A program made the position numbers and the translations under genes. Shown in pieces: positions 1 through 8,505 of a stretch of 64,000 nucleotides of DNA. How positions within the stretch are numbered: position 1 is the stretch's first letter; every line of letters starts with the position of its first letter. The stretch is from RH-AL1 sp965277735 (GTDB lineage Bacteria > Pseudomonadota > Alphaproteobacteria > Rhizobiales > Beijerinckiaceae). Under the pieces are notes generated by a model. It worked only from the letters and a program-made list of their open reading frames with translations, did no database searches and had not been told where the DNA came from. The stretch is taken from positions 310,001 through 374,000 of the forward strand of contig CBDIDO010000001.1 in NCBI GenBank assembly GCA_965277735.1. The letters run 5' to 3'.

Positions 1-78
1 GCCCACCGTGCCGTCTCCTTCGCGCCTTACCGTACCGGCAGCGCGTTTCTTGTCGACCAACTCGCGGTGGGGACATGA
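1..78 (+). CDS. 3' end of an upstream gene, probably larE (partial)
   Basis: An open frame enters from the left edge and stops at a TGA whose bases overlap the ATG of the next gene (ATGA), so the two are translationally coupled. Only 25 residues are visible. They contain YRTGS, which resembles the GYRTGS-type C-terminus of LarE, the sacrificial sulfur transferase of nickel-pincer cofactor synthesis. That assignment is inferred from this short motif and from the larB neighbour; LarC or another protein is possible. Confidence 0.45.
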   Translation, partial: AHRAVSFAPYRTGSAFLVDQLAVGT

Positions 79-767
79 GCGCTGTTGACGAGTTCCTCCT
101 CGATGTCGCCCGCGAGCACCGCACGGGGTTGGAGGAGGCGATCTATTGTGCCAGCAAGTCGCCCGCGCAGATCGATGCGATCCTGGGCTCGGCAAGCAAG
201 CGCGGCGCCTCGCTCTTCCTGACACGGCTCGACCCCGACAAGGCTGCTGCCCTCGCGCCGGCACATCACGAAACGCTCGACTATTGCGAGGCGTCGCGGA
301 CGGCGGTGTTCGGCACGCCCCGCCCGGTGAGCGGCGCGGCGGATGTCGCCGTCGTCTGCGCCGGCACCTCGGACGTCGGCGTGGCGCGCGAGGCGGTCCG
401 CACGCTCGCCTACCACGGCGCGGCCTCGACTCTAATCGCCGACGTTGGAGTGGCCGGCTTGTGGCGGCTCATTGACCGGCTCGACGAGTTACGCACGTTC
501 CCCGTCATCATCGCCGTCGCCGGCATGGATGCCGCCCTGCCGACCGTGCTCGGCGGCCTCGTCGCTGGCGCGATCGTCGCCGTGCCGACCTCGGTCGGCT
601 ACGGCGTCGCCACCGGCGGCCGCGTTGCCCTAGACGCAATCCTGGCGAGCTGCGCGCCGGGGCTCGGCGTCGTCAACATCGACAACGGGTTTGGCGGCGC
701 TTGCCTTGCGTTGCGCCTGCTCAACGCCGCGCGCGCGATCGCGGCGCGCCCGATGGAGAACAGATGA
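75..767 (+). CDS. larB: LarB, nickel-pincer nucleotide cofactor biosynthesis carboxylase
   Basis: A 230-residue protein of the AIR-carboxylase-like family. LarB carboxylates and hydrolyses nicotinic acid adenine dinucleotide to pyridinium-3,5-biscarboxylic acid mononucleotide, the first step to the nickel-pincer cofactor of lactate racemase and related enzymes. Visible marks are VVCAGTSDVGVAREA (about residues 94-108), the DVGVAGLWRL segment, VAGMDAALP and AVPTSVGYG, and a C-terminal VVNIDNGFGG. The length is close to the usual 220-250 residues. The start ATG overlaps the upstream stop, which fixes it. No LarC or LarA is visible in the window, so the client enzyme is unknown. The Tat-exported reductase 34 bases downstream may share the transcript; that is inference from spacing. 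Confidence 0.88.
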   Translation: MSAVDEFLLDVAREHRTGLEEAIYCASKSPAQIDAILGSASKRGASLFLTRLDPDKAAALAPAHHETLDYCEASRTAVFGTPRPVSGAADVAVVCAGTSDVGVAREAVRTLAYHGAASTLIADVGVAGLWRLIDRLDELRTFPVIIAVAGMDAALPTVLGGLVAGAIVAVPTSVGYGVATGGRVALDAILASCAPGLGVVNIDNGFGGACLALRLLNAARAIAARPMENR

Positions 768-801
768 TCAGGATCATGCCTCGAAACGGAAAAGGTGCGT
801 C

Positions 802-1911
802 ATGCAACGCCGGAACTTCCTCAAGGGCGCTGCGCTCGGCGCAGGTCTTGCCACCGTCGGCACCGCGGAGGCAGCCGTGAACAAGCCAGCCCTTCCCTCG
901 ACGCGCCCGGCGGACCCCGCCGACCTGCCCTTCGTCACCGATCCCGGCGAGCGCCGCGGCGAGATGCTGTACCGGTCTTTCGGCCGCTCCGGCGAGAAGA
1001 TCTCGGCGATCGGCATGGGCGGTTTCCACCTCGGCAAGAATGCCGTCTCGGACGACGAGGCGGTGCGGCTCATCCATCAAGGAGTCGACCGCGGCATCAC
1101 CTTCATGGACAATTGTTGGGACTACAACGAGGGTCGCTCTGAGCGCCGCATGGGCATCGCGCTCCAACAGGGCGGTTATCGCGATAAAGTCTTCCTAATG
1201 TCGAAGATGGACGGCCGCACCAAGCAGGAGGCCGCGCGCCAGATCGACGATTCGCTGCAGCGCCTGCGTACCGATCGCATCGACCTTGTCCAGCACCACG
1301 AGATCCTGCGTTACGACGATCCCGACCGCATCTTCGCCGAAGGTGGCGCGATGGAGGCGTTCGTCGAGGCCAAGCAGGCTGGGAAGCTGCGCTACATCGG
1401 CTTCACCGGGCACAAGGATCCGCGCATCCACCTGCAGATGCTCGAGGTCGCGCACGAGCGCGATTTCCTATTCGACTCCGTGCAGATGCCACTCAACGTG
1501 ATGGACGCGCATTTCCGATCGTTCGCGCATCTCGTGCTGCCCTATCTCGTCGAGCACGGGATCGCGGTGCTCGGCATGAAGAGCTTTGGCGACGGTGTCC
1601 TTTTGAAGAGCGACGCGAACATCAAGCCGCTCGAGTTCCTGCACTACTCGCTTAACCTGCCGACCTCGGTCGTGATCACCGGCTGCGAGAACCAGCGCGA
1701 CCTTGACCAGGCATTCGAGGCGGTGAAGACGTTCAAACCGATGGATAAGCCGCAGGTGGCGGAGCTGCTCGGACGGAGCCGGCCTTACGCGCTCGAAGGT
1801 AAGTACGAGCTATTCAAAACCAGCGCGACCTTCGACGGCACGGCGAAGAACGCCAAATGGCTCGGAGAGGATCTCAAGAGCGTGCAGGAGCTGGCGCCGA
1901 CGATGAAATAG
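802..1911 (+). CDS. Tat-exported aldo/keto reductase
   Basis: A 369-residue NADPH-type aldo/keto reductase with an N-terminal twin-arginine signal (MQRRNFLKGAALGAG) ending near an A-x-A site at about residue 25, so it is probably periplasmic. The catalytic tetrad of the family is recognisable: the Asp/Tyr pair in FMDNCWDYNEG, the Lys in FLMSKMDG and the His in LVQHHEI. The TIM-barrel length fits the family plus leader. The frame is open upstream, but the ATG at 802 is chosen because the Tat motif begins there. It follows larB by 34 bases on the same strand. The physiological substrate cannot be read from sequence; a carbonyl or sugar-like compound is likely. Confidence 0.87.
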   Translation: MQRRNFLKGAALGAGLATVGTAEAAVNKPALPSTRPADPADLPFVTDPGERRGEMLYRSFGRSGEKISAIGMGGFHLGKNAVSDDEAVRLIHQGVDRGITFMDNCWDYNEGRSERRMGIALQQGGYRDKVFLMSKMDGRTKQEAARQIDDSLQRLRTDRIDLVQHHEILRYDDPDRIFAEGGAMEAFVEAKQAGKLRYIGFTGHKDPRIHLQMLEVAHERDFLFDSVQMPLNVMDAHFRSFAHLVLPYLVEHGIAVLGMKSFGDGVLLKSDANIKPLEFLHYSLNLPTSVVITGCENQRDLDQAFEAVKTFKPMDKPQVAELLGRSRPYALEGKYELFKTSATFDGTAKNAKWLGEDLKSVQELAPTMK

Positions 1912-2116
1912 GTGCAGACTTTGTGGGTACGGCCACTCAGACGGGGCCTCTGTCGGCGGCCAACATCGGCAATCCGCGAAGCCCCCGACTTAAAGCAATT
2001 TGTCTCGGCGGCCCTGACACAACTCCACCGGCGAACCAACTCCTGTCTCATGGCTTGCAGGCAATCGGCAGACGATGTCGCCGCGCAAGCGACATTCAGA
2101 CGACTGGAGTTTGATC

Positions 2117-2986
2117 ATGGCGGGAGCCACCACACCTCGACTGGACGGCAAAGTCGCAATCGTCACCGGCGCGGCGCGCGGGATCGGTCGCGCGTCCGCG
2201 ATCGCCATGGCGCGGGAAGGGGCCGCGATCGTGGGCGTCGACATAGCGGGCCACGTCAGCTCGACGCTTGAGGTGGTGCCGAGCACGCCGGCAGACCTCG
2301 AGGAAGCCTGGCGCCTAGTCGAGGCCGAAAGCGGCAGATGGGTCGCAGAGACAGCGGACCAGCGCGACATCGCCTCGCTTCGCGCGATCGCCGCGCGAGC
2401 CGCCGAGACGTTCGGCGGGATCGATATCCTCTTCGCCAATGCCGGGATCCAGGCGTTCAAGCCGATCCTCGACATGGACGATGCGGATTGGAACGATACA
2501 ATCGATGTCAACTTGACCGGGACGATGAACGCCATCCGTGCGGTCGCGCCGCATCTCGTGATGCGCGGCGGCGGCCGCATCATCCTCACGTCGTCGACGC
2601 AGGGCCAGCACTGCACGAAATGGGGCTCGGCCTATTTGGCGTCGAAGTGGGGCCTCATCGGACTGATGAAGTCGGCGGCTCTAGAGTTCGGTGCGCACAA
2701 GATCACCGTCAACGCCGCGGTGCCGGGCCTGATCGACACGGCGCTCACGCGGCATCGCTCGCGCTACGAGCAGGCGACAAACAATCTCGACAGCACGCTG
2801 ACGACGGACGAGCTGGAAGCAAAGACGATCGAGTCGATGACCGCAAAACTGCCGCTCGGCGTGCCATGGATCGACCCCGCCGACATCGCGCCGGCCGTTG
2901 TCTTCCTGGCGTCCGACGAGTCTCGGATGATGTCGGGTGCCTCGATCGACGTCACCGCCGGCGACAGCGCGAACATCACCGCCTAG
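2117..2986 (+). CDS. SDR-family NAD(P)-dependent oxidoreductase
   Basis: A 289-residue classical short-chain dehydrogenase. The Rossmann signature TGAARGIG is at about residues 17-24, NAG follows in LFANAGIQ, the catalytic Ser lies in LTSSTQGQ and the YxxxK pair in YLASKWG. A long insertion after the second strand (about residues 45-70) is typical of mycofactocin-type and carveol-dehydrogenase-like SDRs rather than the shortest members. The start at 2117 has GGAG about 8 bases upstream; an earlier in-frame ATG at 2075 lacks this. The next gene, an exported oxalate decarboxylase, begins 32 bases after the stop, so the two are probably co-transcribed. Cytoplasmic; substrate unknown. Confidence 0.88.
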   Translation: MAGATTPRLDGKVAIVTGAARGIGRASAIAMAREGAAIVGVDIAGHVSSTLEVVPSTPADLEEAWRLVEAESGRWVAETADQRDIASLRAIAARAAETFGGIDILFANAGIQAFKPILDMDDADWNDTIDVNLTGTMNAIRAVAPHLVMRGGGRIILTSSTQGQHCTKWGSAYLASKWGLIGLMKSAALEFGAHKITVNAAVPGLIDTALTRHRSRYEQATNNLDSTLTTDELEAKTIESMTAKLPLGVPWIDPADIAPAVVFLASDESRMMSGASIDVTAGDSANITA

Positions 2987-3018
2987 GGCACCTTTCCAAT
3001 CCCAACCAGGAGACGTCC

Positions 3019-4311
3019 ATGACTCATGACGCGCGCGACGCTGCCAAGAGCGTCGACGAGACCGGCGGCAACGATTCCACCTTGTCCCGCCGGCGCCTCA
3101 TCGGCGCAGGCGCCGCTCTGACCGCGGGCCTCGCGGCGAGCGCCGCGCAGGCGCAATCCTACAAGGACGCGCAGACCGGCGAGTCGAACCGCAGCGCCGG
3201 CTTTCTCGGGCCGCGCAACAAGGCGCTGGAGGCCATCGATCCCGACGCGGCCACGCCACCGCCTAGCGATCACGGCAGCGTCCCGCAGTTCTGGCAGAGC
3301 TTCTCGCAATCGCGCCGCCGCATCCAGGACGGCGGCTGGGCGCGACAGGTCAACGTCACCGACTTCCCGATCTCGAAGGAGATCGCCAGCGTCAACATGA
3401 AGCTGAATGTCGGCGGCATCCGCGAGCTGCACTGGCATGCCGCCGACGAATGGTCGCTGATGCTAGCCGGCAGCGCTCGCATCACCGCGATCGACTACGA
3501 GGGCCGGCCCTACGTCAAGGACGTGAAGAAGGGCGACCTGTGGTACTTCCCGCAAGGAATCCCGCATTCGATCCAAGGTTTGGGGCCGGACGGTTGCGAG
3601 TTCCTGCTCGTCTTTAACCAGGGGACCTTCTCGGAGGAGGGCACTACGTTGCTTACCGACTGGGTGATCCACACGCCGCGCGACGTCGTCGCCAAGAACT
3701 TCGGCACCAGCGCGGATTCGTTGCAGCCGTTCGGCGGCATTCCGCCGGAGGGCCGCTACATCTTCCAGGCACCTGTCCCACCGGCGCTCGCCGCCGACGC
3801 CTCCGCCATCGGCGGCGTGAAGTCCGACATGGTGTTCGACTTCCCCATGCTCGACATGAAGCCGACCAAGCAAGACGCCAGCGGCAGCATCCGCATCGTC
3901 GACCAGAAGATCTTCAAGGTTTCCCGCGACATCACGATGGCCTATGTCGTCGTCAAGCCCGGCGCCCTGCGCGAGATGCACTGGCACACCAACGCTGATG
4001 AATGGCAGTATTACATCTCCGGCAACGCGCGGATGACGTTGTTCGCCAACCATTCGGACGCCCGTACCATCGACTTCGGCCCGAGCGATGTCGGCTACGC
4101 GCCGGTAACGCTGCCGCATTACATCGAAAACACCGGCAGCGAGGACCTGGTCTATCTCGAGATGTTCCGGTCGCCGAACTACACGGATATCTCGCTGAAC
4201 GAGTGGCTGGCGGCGCTGCCACCGGAGCTGGTCGAGCAGCATCTTTTGCTCGACAAGGAGACACTGGCCGGCATTCCGAAGGGCAATTTCGGCATCCTGC
4301 CGCGGTCTTGA
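3019..4311 (+). CDS. oxdC: Bicupin oxalate decarboxylase family protein, Tat-exported
   Basis: A 430-residue bicupin. A twin-arginine leader (SRRRLIGAGAALTAG, about residues 24-38, ending AQAQ) predicts export to the periplasm. Both cupin domains keep the manganese ligands: HWHAADEW with a later PQGIPHSI in the first, and HWHTNADEW with LPHYIENTG in the second. The active-site lid of B. subtilis OxdC is SENST; here the aligned loop is SEEGT, keeping the glutamate that distinguishes decarboxylase from oxidase. Oxalate decarboxylases convert oxalate to formate and CO2. An AGGAG ribosome site lies 7 bases before the ATG. It follows an SDR in the same direction. Whether oxalate is the true substrate needs assay; the loop change leaves some doubt. 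Confidence 0.88.
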   Translation: MTHDARDAAKSVDETGGNDSTLSRRRLIGAGAALTAGLAASAAQAQSYKDAQTGESNRSAGFLGPRNKALEAIDPDAATPPPSDHGSVPQFWQSFSQSRRRIQDGGWARQVNVTDFPISKEIASVNMKLNVGGIRELHWHAADEWSLMLAGSARITAIDYEGRPYVKDVKKGDLWYFPQGIPHSIQGLGPDGCEFLLVFNQGTFSEEGTTLLTDWVIHTPRDVVAKNFGTSADSLQPFGGIPPEGRYIFQAPVPPALAADASAIGGVKSDMVFDFPMLDMKPTKQDASGSIRIVDQKIFKVSRDITMAYVVVKPGALREMHWHTNADEWQYYISGNARMTLFANHSDARTIDFGPSDVGYAPVTLPHYIENTGSEDLVYLEMFRSPNYTDISLNEWLAALPPELVEQHLLLDKETLAGIPKGNFGILPRS

Positions 4312-5186
4312 GCGGTTGCCGCGTCGTCGATCGACCATCTAACGCCGAGCCGGGGCGGCTGCCACTGCTGCCCTGGCTCACTCTTGATCGAGCGCCGATC
4401 GAGCTAGCCCTGCAGTGCGCCGCTAGTGCCTAAGCTCTCTCGGTCTTGCACATCAGTGTGACGCGCAAGGCCGGACACGTTCGCGGAGGCGGCTCGCGAC
4501 CTAGGCGCGGATCAGTACGAGGGTGCGTTCAAGGGCGTGCTGCGGAACTGACGACGGCACCCACAGTGCCACCCTAGACGCCCTGGGACTTCCGGGACCA
4601 GAAGATGCGGGCGCGCGGTATTGGCCGCATCCCCAAGTTCTCAGCTTCTAACGCACCCGCTTACGCTTCGCGCTTGGATCGCCCGGCGAATTGGTCTGCT
4701 TTGCTCTCGCTGATGCGGAGTGAGGACCGTGGTGTACGGAGCCGCCGGGTTCCGACAAAATGTCGTTTAACATCTTCATCACCTCCGCCGACGGCTGCTG
4801 TCGATTGTCCTGGTTCAAGTTGCTCGCTCGATCGCGAGCCCATAGCATTTGGGACAGGAATGGTAGCGCTCAAGGTGTCATGGGCGCTCGTACTGATGCC
4901 AGCCGTCGCTTTGATCTCTGGGAACGGCACAACGGCCCGACCTCCGCGTTCAGTGGGCAAGCAGCTGGCGCAGTTTGAGACGCTTCGCCACCAAATGGCC
5001 GACGGCGCGAAACGGCTAGCTAGGAACGAATGTCTAGAGCAAGATGGCGCTCATGGAGGCCGGGGCCGGCGGCCTTAGAAAATCGCGTGCAACTGATTTC
5101 GTCGTTGTGGAACAAATTGCCATCGAAACTTTTCTTGAACAGGCAACCAACGCCTCTCAATTTATGTCAAATGACGGGATGAACTC
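4312..5186. other. Intergenic stretch with only gene debris
   Basis: About 870 bases with no convincing gene. Short frames on both strands show no ribosome site and no family resemblance. A minus-strand frame at 4648-4848 contains a plausible-looking EVMKMLNDILSEPG segment but no recognised domain. The only gene-like piece is the C-terminal-style fragment at 4480-4551, listed separately. The stretch separates the oxalate decarboxylase unit from the damaged dehydrogenase/catalase pair. Confidence 0.5.
4480..4551 (+). pseudogene. Short C-terminal remnant of an unknown protein
   Basis: A 23-codon tail ending in TGA reads FAEAARDLGADQYEGAFKG and then VLRN. It resembles the helical C-terminus of small hypothetical proteins common beside mobile elements in Hyphomicrobiales. 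There is no upstream reading frame to carry it, so it is best seen as a stump. The assignment rests on composition only. Confidence 0.25.
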
Positions 5187-6355
5187 ATGCGCGCTCTCTG
5201 CTGGCACGGCAAAGGTGATATTCGGTGCGATACTGTTGCTGACCCGACAATCGAGAATCCGACCGACGTCATCATCAAGGTCTCGAGCTGCGCGATCTGT
5301 GGCTCCGACTTGCACTTGATGGACGGCCAGATGCCAACCATGGAGTCTGGCGACGTGCTCGGCCACGAGTTCATGGGCGAGGTCGTCGAGGTCGGCGGCG
5401 GCAGCAGCAAATTCCGCAAGGGCCAGCGTATCGTGGTGCCGTTCCAGATCACCTGCGGCGAATGCCGTCAGTGCAAGATGGGCAATTGGTCCTGCTGCCA
5501 ACGATCGAACCGTAATGGCGAGATGGCAGCAAAGCAATTCGGCTATCCGACCGCTGGGCTCTACGGGTACTCGCATATCACCGGCGGATATTCCGGCGGG
5601 CAGGCCGAGTACGTACGATGGCCGACACCTCGGCGATCGCCGCGCCGGAGGGCATGAGCGACGAGCATCTTCTGTTTCTGACCGACATCCTGCCGACGGG
5701 CTGGCAGGGCGCCGAGCAATGCCAGATCCAGGGCGGCGAGATCATCGCGATTTGGGGCGCCGGGCCGGTCGGCCTGTTCGCGGTGCAATCGGCCAAGATC
5801 ATGGGCGCCGAACGCATCATCGTTATCGAGACGGTGCCCGAGCGCATTGCGCTCGCCAAGAAGCTTGGCGCGACCGACATCATCGATTTCGAGAACGAGG
5901 ACGTCTACGAGCGCATCAAGGAGATCAGCAAGGGCGAGGGCGCCGACGGCGTGATCGATTGCGTTGGCATGGAAGCGCACGGCGCCCACGGCTTCGCCGG
6001 CGCGGTCTCGAAGGTGCAGGAGGCTCTGGGTTCCGGGACACAGCGCCCGTACGTGCTCAACGAGGCGATCAAGGCGGTGCGCCCCGGCGGGTCGGTCTCC
6101 GTGCCGGGCGTCTACGGCGGCCCGGTGCCGCTCGACATGGGCTCCGTGGTGCAGAAGGGGCTGACGATCCGCAGCGGCCAAACCAGCGTGCGGCGCTACC
6201 TCGAGAAGCTGACCGGGCTGATCCAGGAGGGCAAGATCGACATGACCTCGATGGTCACCCACAAGAGCAAGGATCTCGCCGACGGACCCGAGCTCTACAA
6301 GACCTTCCGCGACAAGAAGGACGGCTGCGTCAAGGTCGTCTTCGATCTCACCTGA
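5187..6355 (+). pseudogene. Zinc-dependent alcohol dehydrogenase, broken by one frameshift
   Basis: Two overlapping frames (5187-5657 and 5618-6355) together make one medium-chain zinc alcohol dehydrogenase of about 389 residues, close to the glutathione-independent formaldehyde dehydrogenase-like group. The first frame carries the catalytic-zinc Cys (CAICGSDLH), GHEFMGEV and the structural-zinc cysteines in CGECRQCKMGNWSCC. The second carries the nucleotide-binding GAGPVGLFA and the C-terminal domain. The break lies at about 5615-5625, just after GGQAEYVR; one missing base (or four) restores a continuous protein. Both halves are otherwise well conserved, so the damage is either recent or a sequencing error. 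If real, no full enzyme is made. It is followed 30 bases later by a second damaged gene. Confidence 0.85.
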
Positions 6356-6385
6356 TCTTTCTCGTACCGACATCGGAGATGAAGT

Positions 6386-7487
6386 ATGACCGACCACGCA
6401 ACCGCGCGGCCGCTTCCCTACGCCAGATATTGAGCAGCCGAAACCCGACGAGGCCGAAGCGATCCAGGGCATCATCGCGGCGATGACCGAGCAAAGCGAG
6501 ATCGTCGCCGGACGGCTGAAGCATGCCGTCCGCGCATCCCATGCCAAGAGCACCGGCCTAGCCACCGGAAAGCTGACCATTGCATCGGGCCTGCCGCGTG
6601 AACTGGCGCAGGGGCTCTTTGCTGTGCCCGGCATTTACGATGTCGCAGTGCGTTTTGCGCAGGGGCCGGGCGAGCTCTTGCCCGACAAGATCTCCACGCA
6701 TCGCGGCATGGCGATCAAGGTCTTCGGCGTCGGCGGCGAGAAGCTCGCGGGCCACAACGACGACACGCAGGATTTCGTGCTGGCCACCGGCAAAACATTT
6801 CCCTCAGGCACCGCACAGCAGTTCCTGAAGGACGAGAAGCAGATCCTCGCCGCAACGAAGCTGCCGGAGGGTGTTAGCTCCCTGGTGAAGGGTGCGGTTG
6901 CTGGCATCGCGAAAACGGTGACGTCGGCGACCGGCGGTGGCAGCCCCAAGGCCGACTTCTTCGGCCACCTGCCGACGCATCCGCTCTCGGACGCCTATTA
7001 CAGCCAGGCGCCGATCCGCTTCGGCAATCACGTTGCCAAGCTCGCCGCGTTTCCGAGCGCCTCCGAGATGGCAGCGCTCGCGAACAAGACGCTCGACGTC
7101 GGCGACGATGCCGACGCGTTCCGGCACGCGGTCGTGAGCTTCTTCCGCGATCACGAGGTGACGTTCGACCTGAGGGCTCAGTTGTGGACCAATTCTGAGA
7201 CGCAGCCGATTGAGGATACGTCGGTGGAATGGCCGGAAACGGAGACGCCCTTCGTCACGGTGGCGACGCTCACGTTGCCGCGGCAGGAGGCCTACAGCGC
7301 CGATCGCCAGCGCTACTTTGACGACGTTATGTCGTTTCGCCCGGCGCATGCGCTGACGGCGCACCGCCCGCTCGGCTCCGTCATGCGTGCCCGCTTACAA
7401 GTCTATCGGGCGCTTTCAACCTATCGCCATCGCGCCAACAATGCGTCGATGGAAGAGCCGGCGAGTCCCGCACGCATTCCAGCTTAG
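6386..7487 (+). pseudogene. Catalase-family protein with an N-terminal frameshift
   Basis: A small catalase-related heme protein of about 365 residues. The natural start appears to be the ATG at 6386 (GGAG at 6375-6378), giving MTDHATARPLPY. After about 12 codons the frame must shift, near 6420, to continue as TPDIEQPKPDEAEA and the long frame that runs to 7487. Without the shift the first frame stops at 6431-6433. A downstream ATG at 6483 could give a 334-residue protein lacking the N-terminal arm. Family marks include LPRELAQGLFA, STHRGMAIKVFGV and NDDTQDFVLA. Related proteins degrade peroxides or act as heme peroxidases. The lesion is one added or two lost bases and is the second frameshift within 800 bases. 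Confidence 0.75.
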
Positions 7488-7586
7488 AGACGAAAGATGC
7501 AGCAGGACTTGCTGTTTCTCGCAGGCATAGCCGACTTAGTCGGACACGCCCAACCACCGCCTTCGCTAAAAGTTATGAGGTCGCAT

Positions 7587-8483
7587 ATGTCGAACACCCT
7601 CTGCGCCGTGCAGGATCCCCGCAAGCAGTATCCGGGACCGTCATCGGAGAACGAAATCCAGACCGCCCCTGCTACGCAGCAGGCGATGACGAGAAAGCCG
7701 GATTGTGGCGAAACCTCCTACCAAGGCAGCGGTCGCCTGGCTGGGCGCAAGGCTCTGCTGACTGGCGCCGATTCCGGCATCGGACGTGCGGCCGCGATCG
7801 CCTTCGTTCGTGAGGGCGCGGACATTGCCATCAGTTATCTTCCGCAGGAACAGGCTGACGCGGAGGAGGTCGCGCAGTTGGCGAAAGATGCCGGGCGTCA
7901 GGCCTTCCTGATACCGGGCGACGTCTCCCAAGAGGATTTCTGCCAGCATCTCGTGACGCACGCGATCGAAAAACTTGGCGGCCTCGACATCCTTGTCAAT
8001 AACGCCGGCAAGATGGGCAAGACCGGCGGTCTACTCGATACGACCACCGAACGTTTCGATTCTCTCATGAAGACGAACATCTATTCGTTCTTCTGGATCA
8101 CCAAGGCGGCCGTTCCGCACATGAAGCCCGGCGCGTCGATCATCAACACGACGAGTGTCCAGGGCTACGACCCGGCGCCGATGATCTTCGATTACGCGAT
8201 GACGAAAGCGGCCATCTCGAACTTCACCAAGGGCTTGAGCAAGCCTCTAATGGAGGAGCACGGTATTCGCATCAACGCCGTCGCGCCCGGCCCGATCTGG
8301 ACGCCACTGCAAGAGGCCGACGGCGACAAGAAGAAGCTTGATACGCTCGGTGGCAAGACACCCTTCAAACGCGCTGGTCAGCCAGTCGAGCTCGCGCCCG
8401 TCTACGTGCTGCTCGCATCCCAGGAAGGCAGCTATATCACAGGCGAAGTCTATGGCGTCACCGGCGGCATGGGCATCGCCTAA
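7587..8483 (+). CDS. SDR-family oxidoreductase, YghA / general-stress-protein-39 type
   Basis: A 298-residue short-chain dehydrogenase of the longer YghA/YdaD-like group, which has a polar N-terminal extension (DPRKQYPGPS) before the Rossmann fold. TGADSGIGRA is the cofactor site, NNAGKMG follows, the catalytic Ser is in NTTSVQGYD and YAMTKAAI gives Tyr and Lys. The C-terminus keeps PGPIWTPL and the TGEVYGVTGG ending. The ATG at 7587 is preferred because GAGG precedes it by 6 bases; earlier in-frame starts lie at 7497 and 7575. Family members are often induced by general or osmotic stress, in line with the catalase and glucoamylase neighbours. Substrate unknown. Confidence 0.87.
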   Translation: MSNTLCAVQDPRKQYPGPSSENEIQTAPATQQAMTRKPDCGETSYQGSGRLAGRKALLTGADSGIGRAAAIAFVREGADIAISYLPQEQADAEEVAQLAKDAGRQAFLIPGDVSQEDFCQHLVTHAIEKLGGLDILVNNAGKMGKTGGLLDTTTERFDSLMKTNIYSFFWITKAAVPHMKPGASIINTTSVQGYDPAPMIFDYAMTKAAISNFTKGLSKPLMEEHGIRINAVAPGPIWTPLQEADGDKKKLDTLGGKTPFKRAGQPVELAPVYVLLASQEGSYITGEVYGVTGGMGIA

Positions 8484-8505
8484 AGATGGCTCTGGCGCTG
8501 CGTGA

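Noticed and set aside
4605..5078. A 157-codon plus-strand frame in the gap before the alcohol dehydrogenase
   Set aside because: Ser and Arg rich low-complexity sequence, no ribosome site and no family resemblance.
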